This document shows, in pieces, positions 6,430 through 13,330 of a stretch of DNA of 13,372 nucleotides. This DNA comes from Parachlamydiaceae bacterium (GTDB taxonomy: Bacteria > Chlamydiota > Chlamydiia > Chlamydiales > Parachlamydiaceae). The position numbers were made by a program, and so were the translations under genes. Position 1 is the stretch's first letter. Every line of letters begins with the position of its first letter. Location: contig JACDGH010000045.1 of the NCBI GenBank assembly GCA_013815395.1, forward strand, positions 1 to 13,372, written 5' to 3'. The notes under the pieces are model-generated. The model saw only the letters and a list, made by a program, of their open reading frames with translations. It did no database searches and had not been told where the DNA came from.

Positions 6430-6966
6430 TTAAGGTTTATTTTCAAGAATTTGATTAAAGGAAGGCGACATTTTTTCTTTAGTCATTTCAGGTTCGGCAG
6501 GGATTTTAAACTCACCTAATTGAGTTATACCGGTCTGCGTTTCGGCTATAGCAATGATTTTATCGTAAATTTCCAATAAATAGACGGCAGATTTTGGCGA
6601 GAGAGCGCGCTTATCGATGATTTTAATGCTACTAGTCGTGTTAATTTGTTCTAGACGCGTATTTAATAGTCTACGCAGGAACCAAGCGGCGATTAAAATG
6701 ATTCCGATCACCAGCCCTAAGGTGGCTAACATGTTTAGAAATTCGGTATAGAAGCGGTCGTTATGCTTATCAGGGTTCTCCACAAGATCCTCAAGAGGGA
6801 AAGTATATCCATGATCCTCGGTTGACTCAACCTTAAAAAGCGGAACATCGTTTTTAGAGGCTTCTATTTTTTCTGAGGGTTCTGAAATATCTGGAGCGGC
6901 TGTTAATAAATGGGGATTAGCTACTAAATTAACAAAAAGAAATAAGGTATATATAATATAATGCAT
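6430..6966 (-). CDS. FliO-like export-apparatus membrane protein, 178 aa
   Basis: The N-terminus (MHYIIYTLFLFVNLVANPHLLTAAP) reads as a signal peptide, followed by an acidic periplasmic linker, one strong membrane segment (about residues 77-98, ending AAWFLRRLL), and a cytoplasmic domain of about 75 residues. That domain has the FliO pattern: a basic stop after the membrane helix, IKIIDKRALSPKSAVYLLEI, IIAIAETQTGI-QLGEF, and a short C-terminal helix with FNQIL. FliO helps assemble the FliPQR export gate of flagellar-type secretion systems. Non-motile chlamydiae keep some flagellar-type export proteins, so a secretion role is plausible. No other secretion gene is in the window. The start lacks a strong ribosome binding site. 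It diverges from folB. Confidence 0.62.
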   Translation of the reverse strand: MHYIIYTLFLFVNLVANPHLLTAAPDISEPSEKIEASKNDVPLFKVESTEDHGYTFPLEDLVENPDKHNDRFYTEFLNMLATLGLVIGIILIAAWFLRRLLNTRLEQINTTSSIKIIDKRALSPKSAVYLLEIYDKIIAIAETQTGITQLGEFKIPAEPEMTKEKMSPSFNQILENKP

Positions 6967-7082
6967 AGCAGATCCCAGAGGTTAAGTGTGAGTTTAAATC
7001 AAACTACCTGCTTTCGCTTTATTTTAGAAACAACTTTTTCTCGCACAATTCGATGTTCTTTGTTATGCTTCACTAAAATGTT

Positions 7083-7086
7083 GGAG
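7083..7086 (+). promoter_or_regulatory. Ribosome binding site fixing the folB start
   Basis: GGAG lies five bases before the ATG at 7092. It supports that start over longer frames overlapping the divergent FliO-like gene. Confidence 0.6.
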
Positions 7087-7091
7087 TTTCT

Positions 7092-7457
7092 ATGGATGTA
7101 CAGCACATATCGATTGGCTTTGAAAAATATCGCATCAATTGTTTGATTGGTATTGAACCTCATGAAAGAATTAATGAACAGGAAATTTTAGTAGATGTAA
7201 AGGTGGCAATTAATTGCAGTGGTGTCATAAAAACTGAAAACATTCAAGACACGGTGGACTATATGCTCTTAGCTAAAATATGTAAAGAGATGGCCCGTGA
7301 AGGACGCTATCAATTGTTGGAAACGTATGTATCAAAAGTTCTTGAAGAAATGATGCTTCGATTTGATCTTCATTCAGTATGGATGCGTGTAAAAAAGCCA
7401 TCTGCCTTACCAGGTGCTGATTATACCTATGTCGAAATGCAAAGGGATTTTAAGTAG
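7092..7457 (+). CDS. folB: Dihydroneopterin aldolase
   Basis: A 121-residue cytoplasmic enzyme of folate synthesis that splits 7,8-dihydroneopterin into 6-hydroxymethyl-dihydropterin and glycolaldehyde. The length is normal for the family. Visible family features are the IGIEPHER loop with Glu22, TVDYMLLAK with Tyr57, the substrate-binding QLLET with Glu77, and the catalytic-lysine segment VKKPSALPGA (Lys101/102, then Pro). The ATG is supported by GGAG five bases upstream. The stop is followed after only four bases by the start of a pteridine-reductase-like gene. The two are very likely co-transcribed and translationally coupled. No other folate gene is in the window. Confidence 0.92.
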   Translation: MDVQHISIGFEKYRINCLIGIEPHERINEQEILVDVKVAINCSGVIKTENIQDTVDYMLLAKICKEMAREGRYQLLETYVSKVLEEMMLRFDLHSVWMRVKKPSALPGADYTYVEMQRDFK

Positions 7458-7461
7458 TTTT

Positions 7462-8175
7462 ATGGGATGGACACTTGTCACTGGGGGAGCTAAGCGATTA
7501 GGCGCTAAACTGTGCTTAGATTTATCTGCAGAGGGGCACTCTGTTTTAGTTCATTATCGCACGAGCAAAAAAGAAGCAGAAGAAGTTGTCGAAACTTGCC
7601 GTTCTTTGGGTGCAATTGCAGAAATGATCCAAGGCGATTTTTCGACGATGTCCAGTACCGAAGATTTTATTCGAGTTTGTCGAACAAATTTCCCTTCGAT
7701 TCGAGTTCTCATAAATAATGTGGGCAACTATTTAGTTAAGCCTGCTTCGAAAACGTCCATTCAAGAGTGGAATGCCATTTTTCAGTCGAATTTGTATACC
7801 CCTTTTGCTTTATCTAGCGCCTTCTTAAATTCTTTATGCGAAAATCGCGGCAGTATTGTTAATATAGGCATTGCTGGTCTTGAAGGGATGCGTGCCGATA
7901 TTTATTCGACCGCTTATATGTCGGCAAAAATGGCATTATTAATGTTAACAAAATCATTAGCTAAAGAGACAGCTTCACAAGGTCTGCGCGTAAACATGAT
8001 CTCCCCAGGTTATCTAGAAAATGCAATTGATTTACCACAAGATCCAGCTCACTTACCCATGGAAAGGGCGGCCACGCTTGATGAGATCTCGCGTCTAGTT
8101 ATTTATTTATTAAATGAGCAAAATAATTACATCACAGGCCAGAACATTGAAGTTGCCGGTGGTGTGCGTTTATAA
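7462..8175 (+). CDS. Short-chain dehydrogenase, pteridine reductase (PTR1/FolM)-like
   Basis: A 237-residue NADPH-type SDR. The start at 7462 gives MGWTLVTGGAKRLGA, placing the Rossmann motif TGGAKRLG at residues 7-14; a longer frame from 7414 would overlap folB. Other motifs are HYRTS (31-35, which would contact NADP phosphate), NNVG (85-88), the active-site Tyr152 and Lys156 (YMSAK), and ITGQNIEVAGG near the end. The usual catalytic Ser is replaced by Gly around residues 136-138. Pteridine reductases likewise lack it, with Asp there. The opening 'VTG-AKRLG ... AEG--V-VHY--S' pattern also resembles PTR1 and FolM rather than FabG. With folB four bases upstream, reduction of a dihydropterin or dihydrofolate is a fair inference. 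A generic SDR of other specificity remains possible. Confidence 0.8.
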   Translation: MGWTLVTGGAKRLGAKLCLDLSAEGHSVLVHYRTSKKEAEEVVETCRSLGAIAEMIQGDFSTMSSTEDFIRVCRTNFPSIRVLINNVGNYLVKPASKTSIQEWNAIFQSNLYTPFALSSAFLNSLCENRGSIVNIGIAGLEGMRADIYSTAYMSAKMALLMLTKSLAKETASQGLRVNMISPGYLENAIDLPQDPAHLPMERAATLDEISRLVIYLLNEQNNYITGQNIEVAGGVRL

Positions 8176-8191
8176 AGGATTCCCTTACATC

Positions 8192-9700
8192 ATGAATAAT
8201 AGAATAGAAAACATGCGACAGCTTGTCGACATGGCGCTTCAAAGTGGTAGAAAAAGACAGAATAGTCAAACAGGATATCTTCATCATTATTATCAAGGTC
8301 ATGATGAAACCGCTTGTGTAACAATTCCTCTTGTTGAAAATTTTCTCTTTGTTTTAGCCCTTTTGAGAAGTCGCACAATTGTTAACATCACTGAAGCAAA
8401 GACGATGTTGGAAGGATTGTTGCATTTTCAAAATTGCACGGATAATCAATTTGAAATAGGAAATTTTCCTATTTATATGCATGAATATCCCGCTTGCAAA
8501 GATCGTTTCACGGCAGTTCAGGTTGCTATGGCAGTCTACTGGATATTAAAACTTTTTCCTCAAATTCTCGGAGCTGAATTAAAGCGCAGCCTTGAAGATT
8601 CTTTTATTAAAATGCTTAATCATTCACTTAAAGCACATGCTGAAAAGCCGGCTGCATATCCGGTGGCTTTAAAGATTGGAGCTCTCTGCCAGGCTGGGGG
8701 ACATTTACTTCAACAAGCAATTCTTGAGTCTGAAGGTAAAAGAATTCTCGATCATTTACATGCTTATCCAGATAGAATGGCGTGGTATTGTCCAGTTACA
8801 ATGGGGGCAATGCTATCGGCATTAACCCTTGTTTATACTTGTTTAAGTGAGAGTCCTTGGTCCTTATTTTGGAATCATCTTGAGAACACCTGGCATCAAG
8901 GTACATGCAGTTATGTAGGGCCAGCCATTAAAGAATGGCAAGATGGAGTAGAGCCGCAAGTAACTCTTTACGATTTGTTTTTAGGGTATTTTAGCGGTGG
9001 ATTTTCAGCACGAGCTTTACGGGATTCTATTGTGCAATTAGAAGCCGTAATTATCCCAGCGTGCGAAGATACGTTCAATGCAGTCTCTCTTCCAAAACGG
9101 CTAGATAGTTCATTCGATGATGAAATGTGGCACATTTATCAGAATGAGCACATTGCTTATTGCTTTATAAAGAATTATCCAGAGATCAATCCTGCATTTG
9201 TTAAAGGATTTCATCCTCTACGCATAGTTTGGGGTAATAGCCAACAAATTCACAGCTTCGTATGTCAAGGCGGCAATAGCAAGAAAATTGAGTTTTTGCA
9301 GGTGCTAGGGGGTGTGGACATGATTTTTGAACTGGATGAGATCATAGAATCTGAAGATCGAGAGAAAAATCGCGAAGTTGTTTTCTTTACAGACATTCAT
9401 GAGGGACTGGAAATGCTGATCTCAGATCACAAGGCTACAACTTTTTCTTTTGGAGAAGAGCTTACGCTGCGCAGTGGCGGATGTCAGTTGTCACTGGTCT
9501 TTCAATTGGAAGGAGAGGGGCGCTTTTTAGGGCATCGTATGTTAGGCAATAGACCATCGCAATTGCGCCTTAAAGGAAAACAGCGCTTTGATGCTTATGA
9601 TTGGCAAATATTTATGCGTACTATCAAGCGCTCAGAGCGATGCGTAATTAAGGCTTCATTACGTGTTCAAGAATTGATAAATGATCCCGACAAGGTTTAG
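8192..9700 (+). CDS. Conserved hypothetical protein, possible alpha/alpha-barrel, 502 aa
   Basis: I place the start at 8192 because AAAGGA (8174-8179) lies 12 bases upstream. The longer frame from 8114 would overlap the SDR gene by 62 bases. There is no signal peptide or membrane segment. Residues ~1-270 are rich in paired amphipathic helices with several aromatic and acidic residues (GNFPIYMHEYPACKDRF, AAYPVALKIGALCQAGG, RMAWYCPVTMGAML). This recalls (alpha/alpha)-barrel hydrolase or lyase folds. Residues ~340-500 look beta-rich (HPLRIVWGN, IHSFVCQGG, IFELDEI, FFTDIH, LTLRSGG). A helical toroid followed by a beta-sandwich is the plan of heparinase-like lyases and some glycosidases, but no catalytic motif is clear. 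It follows the SDR gene by 16 bases, so it is probably in the folB transcript. Confidence 0.8.
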   Translation: MNNRIENMRQLVDMALQSGRKRQNSQTGYLHHYYQGHDETACVTIPLVENFLFVLALLRSRTIVNITEAKTMLEGLLHFQNCTDNQFEIGNFPIYMHEYPACKDRFTAVQVAMAVYWILKLFPQILGAELKRSLEDSFIKMLNHSLKAHAEKPAAYPVALKIGALCQAGGHLLQQAILESEGKRILDHLHAYPDRMAWYCPVTMGAMLSALTLVYTCLSESPWSLFWNHLENTWHQGTCSYVGPAIKEWQDGVEPQVTLYDLFLGYFSGGFSARALRDSIVQLEAVIIPACEDTFNAVSLPKRLDSSFDDEMWHIYQNEHIAYCFIKNYPEINPAFVKGFHPLRIVWGNSQQIHSFVCQGGNSKKIEFLQVLGGVDMIFELDEIIESEDREKNREVVFFTDIHEGLEMLISDHKATTFSFGEELTLRSGGCQLSLVFQLEGEGRFLGHRMLGNRPSQLRLKGKQRFDAYDWQIFMRTIKRSERCVIKASLRVQELINDPDKV

Positions 9701-9748
9701 ATTTTTATGACATGCTAATAAATAGAATGCAGAACGCAAGTGGGAATC

Positions 9749-10708
9749 ATGTTTATAAAAAATATAAAAATTTACATCTCAAAAGTTGTATTTTGCTTCT
9801 ATGTTTGTATATTTCTCTTGTCGGGATGCTCAGTACCGCACACAAGAGAATATCGTGAAATGTATACTTATCTCAAAAAACCAATGCCTTGCGAGCCTGT
9901 CTTCAAGCAGAGCGATTATTTTCTTGTAATTTTAACGGATGCACGCCATTTAGACTATACCTCCAACCTTTCCTTTTTTAAAACTGTGGCTAAACATCCA
10001 GATGATGCTTGTAAACATGGGGATGTGGGGCATACGTGGATTTATTTGCAAGGCATAAAAAACAATGAACGGATTTATCTGGAAGGTGGTTATTCAGGTG
10101 AGTCTGGTCGATTGCAAGCGCGGTACTTTGATGGTATCATGAATTATATCGATTTTGGATATGCTAATCCGACATCTGAGGAATTGGAATCGCCTCGTTA
10201 TGAGGATAACCCGGCTAAGTATTTGTGGGAAACTCAATATGATGGCTTTTTTCAGTGGGGTCCAGGGTTTCATCGGCCCACATATGCCGCTAAAGTCGAT
10301 ATATCAGCAGAGCAGTTTGGTCGAATTTGGACGTTTATTAACAATTTTTATTATCGTGAATATTCCATTATCAATAGTCAATGCTCCTCATTTGCAGCTC
10401 AAGTAGCTTCTATTGCTGGACTTAAGCTAAACTGTGAAGTACATATCCCCATAGATGCAGAGATGAAGATAGGGGGACAGAATTTACACTTTTGGACAGA
10501 TCCGACCTACGCATTATTGACCGTATCATCTCCTGATATGATTGAGCGAAGCTTGATGGAAGCTGTGCGGGAGGGACGTGCCGAATACGCTTTAGAGTGG
10601 TATCAAAAAGCATATCCGGAAGCATGGAAAACTCGATCAAAGAGATGGCGCAAGAATATTACGCGTTTTCCTGCCCGCCTAGCACGTTATTTGTTAATTA
10701 TTTCTTAA
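9749..10708 (+). CDS. Lipoprotein with probable permuted NlpC/P60 (papain-like) domain
   Basis: A 319-residue protein with a basic N-terminus, a hydrophobic core and the lipobox LLSGC (lipidated Cys27), so it is membrane-anchored and faces the periplasm or outer surface. The body contains GDVGHTWIYL with His95 and, later, NSQCSSFAAQV with Cys212. His before Cys, the His in 'GH-wiy' and the Cys at the start of a helix are the marks of circularly permuted NlpC/P60 (LRAT/YiiX-like) enzymes, which cut peptides or act as acyltransferases. The substrate is unknown; cell wall or host lipid are both possible. I chose the ATG at 9749; GTG at 9740 would add three residues. It follows the 502-residue gene by 48 bases. 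Its end overlaps the convergent fabI stop. Confidence 0.75.
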   Translation: MFIKNIKIYISKVVFCFYVCIFLLSGCSVPHTREYREMYTYLKKPMPCEPVFKQSDYFLVILTDARHLDYTSNLSFFKTVAKHPDDACKHGDVGHTWIYLQGIKNNERIYLEGGYSGESGRLQARYFDGIMNYIDFGYANPTSEELESPRYEDNPAKYLWETQYDGFFQWGPGFHRPTYAAKVDISAEQFGRIWTFINNFYYREYSIINSQCSSFAAQVASIAGLKLNCEVHIPIDAEMKIGGQNLHFWTDPTYALLTVSSPDMIERSLMEAVREGRAEYALEWYQKAYPEAWKTRSKRWRKNITRFPARLARYLLIIS

Positions 10709-11597
10709 AAGCAGGACTATCCATGGCGATACCCATGCAATGCATGCCATTATCAACGTAAACAAGCGTCCCTGTGATCGCAATAGCTAAGGGAGAAAGC
10801 AAGAAAGCCGCTGCATTTCCAATTTCACAAGCCTCGAGATCTTTAGTGATCGGGGCATTTGCAGTTGAATAATTGATCATATCATCAATGAATCCGATGG
10901 CTTTGGCAGCGCGACTGCGCAAGGCTCCGGCAGAAATGGTGTTTACGCGAATATTCCATTTGCGACCTGCCTCCCAAGCTAAAGTGCGCGTGTCGCTTTC
11001 TAAAGCAGCCTTGGCTGAGCTCATGCCGCCCCCATAGCCGGGAATTGCTTTTTCTGAGGCTAGATAGGTTAAGGAAAGCGTGGCGCCGCCGGAATTCATG
11101 TTTGGCCCAAAATGCTTCAATAAGCTTATAAAAGAATATGCTGAGGCACTAATTGCTGCTAGATAGCCTCTGCGAGAGGTCTCCAAAAGAGATTTATGCA
11201 CTTCTGGCCCATTAGCTAATGAGTGAACCAGAATATCGATTTTACCATAATCTTTTGCTACTGTGGCAGCAACTTCAGCAATGGTGTAACCAATCACATC
11301 TTTATAACGCTTGTTTTCTAAGATATCTGTCGGAACATCTTCAGGAGAGTCAAAGGCAGCATCAAGCGGATAAATTTTGGCAATTTGCATAAGCGAACCA
11401 TCAATCAATTGACGAGATTCATCAAACTTGCCATTTTCCAAAGCTGTAGTGAATATTTTCATCATGGGGGTCCATGTGCCAATTAAAATCGTGGCCCCTG
11501 CATTGGCTAAAGCTTTCGCAATTGCCCAACCGTAACCTTGGTCGTCACCAATGCCAGCAATAAAAGCAATTTTTCCTGTGAGATTAATAGATAGCAT
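10698..11597 (-). CDS. fabI: Enoyl-[acyl-carrier-protein] reductase (NADH), plant/chlamydial type
   Basis: A 299-residue cytoplasmic enzyme that performs the last reduction of each fatty-acid elongation cycle (FAS II). The N-terminus AGIGDDQGYGWAIAKALA is the FabI nucleotide-binding pattern. Residues LTYLASEKAIPGYGGGMSSAKAA give Tyr178, Tyr188 and Lys196, with Tyr178-Tyr188 spacing as in E. coli Tyr146-Tyr156. The additional Gly in YGGGMSSAK and the insert around residues 50-100 (two acidic/basic helices) are typical of plant plastid and chlamydial enzymes, which are longer than the ~262-residue E. coli protein. AAGGA lies about 8 bases upstream on the minus strand. The last 11 bases overlap the end of the convergent lipoprotein gene. 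It is divergent from the WD40 gene. Confidence 0.95.
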   Translation of the reverse strand: MLSINLTGKIAFIAGIGDDQGYGWAIAKALANAGATILIGTWTPMMKIFTTALENGKFDESRQLIDGSLMQIAKIYPLDAAFDSPEDVPTDILENKRYKDVIGYTIAEVAATVAKDYGKIDILVHSLANGPEVHKSLLETSRRGYLAAISASAYSFISLLKHFGPNMNSGGATLSLTYLASEKAIPGYGGGMSSAKAALESDTRTLAWEAGRKWNIRVNTISAGALRSRAAKAIGFIDDMINYSTANAPITKDLEACEIGNAAAFLLSPLAIAITGTLVYVDNGMHCMGIAMDSPAFKK

Positions 11598-11836
11598 GGG
11601 TCCATCCTTATTTTTTTATTCAACTATTTTATCATCGGTCATTCTATCACTTATGTTCCATTTTTCGATAATAATTTTTATCTTTGACTAAAAAAAGGTT
11701 TTGATTACCGAATAGTCTTTATTATTTATATTAAATATGTTATTCTATAAGACTTTTTATTGTGTGTTTGATTTTTTTAGTTGTTTTAAACGCATATAAT
11801 AATTTAATTTAATTGAAAAATATAAATAGGAAAAAT
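11598..11836. promoter_or_regulatory. Divergent promoter region between fabI and the Cdc20-like gene
   Basis: A 239-base AT-rich spacer between two outward-facing genes. It must hold both promoters unless transcripts come from outside. TTGATT at 11701-11706 with TATATT at 11727-11732 is a candidate pair for the right-hand gene, but the 20-base spacing is poor. No operator-like palindrome stands out. AGGA at 11828-11831 is the ribosome binding site for the ATG at 11837. Confidence 0.35.
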
Positions 11837-13276
11837 ATGAACCCTCTTTTATCAAATTTTCATTTACCTCGGTCACCCTGTACAGAAGAAAATAAAGAGG
11901 AATCTCCTATAGTGCGTTTTCGGGGACGTAATGTTCATCAAAGAGAAACTCCTTTGTCCTCCAGTAAGCGGAAAATGACTTATCCCGATCGGTTTATCCG
12001 ATCTTGCGTTGGCGAAAAGAGCGAATTGAGAGCATTTAAGTTTAATAACAATGTGAGTTTGGGTAAATGTAATGAGTGGGACAGAGCCTTAGCATGCTCT
12101 CTTACAGGTATCAGTTCTAAAGATCTAGATTCTGCTTTACTTTCTCCTAATCATACTGAGTTAGATATGTCTATTTCAAATATTGAAAGACATTGGGCAG
12201 ATAAAAAGATGAAGCCAAAGCACGTTAAAGAGCATCCACCCACATTAATCAAATGCTCCATATTTGATATTCAGGATATTGAGAAAAATTTTTATTTGAA
12301 TATTTTAAACATATCCAAGAATAATGTATGCGCTGTAGGGTTGGGGAATCAGGTATCTTTAATGGATCTGGCGACAAAAGAGGTGAATAGCTTTGTGTTA
12401 AATGAAGAGGAAGATGAGGCGGTGAATGTGACAAGCCTTTGTTGGTTAGATAATGCAGATTTACTTGCTGTAGGGACTGAACTAGGCGATGTGGAAATTT
12501 GGAACAGCTTAGTCTTGGACAGCCCACTTATAATAAATACGAATAGCCAATGTAAGATCAATACGATCGTTCAATTAGACGAAAATACATTGGCTGCCGG
12601 AGCTCAAAGCGGACGGATATTTATAATTGATTTCAATGATCTTAGCATAAAATCAACCTTAAAACACGATAATTCCCAATGTGTTTGTGGTCTGGCGATT
12701 TCTGTTAATGGAAAGTATTTAGCCTCCGGAGGAAATGATAATAAAGTAAAAATTTGGAACACTTCATTTGAAGAAACCTGTTTGATTTCTTCTCTAGAGT
12801 CTCATACGGCAGGAATAAAAGCACTTGCTTGGAATCCTATTCCTGAAAAAGGGAGCTTACTAGCAACTGGCGGCGGACTTAAAGATAAGACTATTAAATT
12901 ATGGTCTGCCATAAAAGGACAGGAATTAATTAGTGTGCCTGTCCAAGATGCTGTAACAGGGCTTCACTGGTTAGTAGATGGAAATTATCTTGTATCTACG
13001 CATGGAACTGTTGGACTACCCGGTACTGTACAACTATGGCGTTGTTTTAGAGTCAATGGCGTTTATAAATTAGAGGAAATCCCTATTTCCTCAACTAACT
13101 CAATCTCACCGCATACTAATCGAATTCTTTATTCCACTCTTTCATCTGATGGGAAATTATTACTCACAGCAGCAGCTGATGAGCGCCTTGTAGTTTGGAA
13201 TATAAATAGTCCAAAAGTTTTAGATCGACAAAATAACAAAAAAAATTCAAGTATTTTTGATGCCACAATTCGATAA
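11837..13276 (+). CDS. Cdc20/Cdh1 (Fizzy)-family WD40 protein, putative APC/C-targeting effector
   Basis: A 479-residue protein with a polar, probably disordered N-terminus (1-135) and a WD40 propeller (about 136-465). The propeller matches the Cdc20/Cdh1 subfamily, not a generic WD40. IFDIQDIEKNFYLNIL corresponds to the 'vLDAPeL.DDFYLNLldWs' entry, followed by CAVGLGNQVSLMDL, NVTSLCWL, LAVGTELGDVEIWN, CGLAISVNGKYLASGGNDN, AGIKALAWNP, LLATGGGLKDKTIKLW, YLVSTHG and HTNRILYSTLSSDG. Residues DRFIRSC (51-57) resemble the C-box [D/E]R[F/Y]IPxR with Pro and Arg lost. The protein ends in Ile-Arg, the tail by which Cdc20 and Cdh1 bind APC/C. In eukaryotes these proteins present substrates to the anaphase-promoting ligase. 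Eukaryotic origin and delivery into the host are inferred. The ATG has AGGA 5 bases upstream; TTG at 11813 is an alternative. Confidence 0.85.
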   Translation: MNPLLSNFHLPRSPCTEENKEESPIVRFRGRNVHQRETPLSSSKRKMTYPDRFIRSCVGEKSELRAFKFNNNVSLGKCNEWDRALACSLTGISSKDLDSALLSPNHTELDMSISNIERHWADKKMKPKHVKEHPPTLIKCSIFDIQDIEKNFYLNILNISKNNVCAVGLGNQVSLMDLATKEVNSFVLNEEEDEAVNVTSLCWLDNADLLAVGTELGDVEIWNSLVLDSPLIINTNSQCKINTIVQLDENTLAAGAQSGRIFIIDFNDLSIKSTLKHDNSQCVCGLAISVNGKYLASGGNDNKVKIWNTSFEETCLISSLESHTAGIKALAWNPIPEKGSLLATGGGLKDKTIKLWSAIKGQELISVPVQDAVTGLHWLVDGNYLVSTHGTVGLPGTVQLWRCFRVNGVYKLEEIPISSTNSISPHTNRILYSTLSSDGKLLLTAAADERLVVWNINSPKVLDRQNNKKNSSIFDATIR

Positions 13277-13289
13277 TCTCATCGAACAT

Positions 13290-13303
13290 TTCTGATATCA
13301 GAA
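13290..13303. promoter_or_regulatory. 14-bp perfect palindrome after the Cdc20-like gene
   Basis: TTCTGATATCAGAA is perfectly self-complementary and lies 14 bases after the stop, in the 54-base gap before the next start. With no loop and no clean T-run it is a poor terminator. It could be a binding site for a dimeric regulator of the next gene, or chance. Confidence 0.3.
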
Positions 13304-13330
13304 TTTTAACTAATTTTATTAAAACCTAAC

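Noticed and set aside
7414..7461. Upstream extension of the SDR frame
   Set aside because: It would overlap folB by 44 bases and add residues before the normal SDR start; the ATG at 7462 fits the family.
8114..8191. Upstream extension of the 502-aa protein
   Set aside because: It overlaps the SDR coding region and a well-placed AAAGGA precedes the ATG at 8192.
12249..12561. Minus-strand frames inside the Cdc20-like gene
   Set aside because: They are low-complexity shadows antisense to a strongly supported gene.
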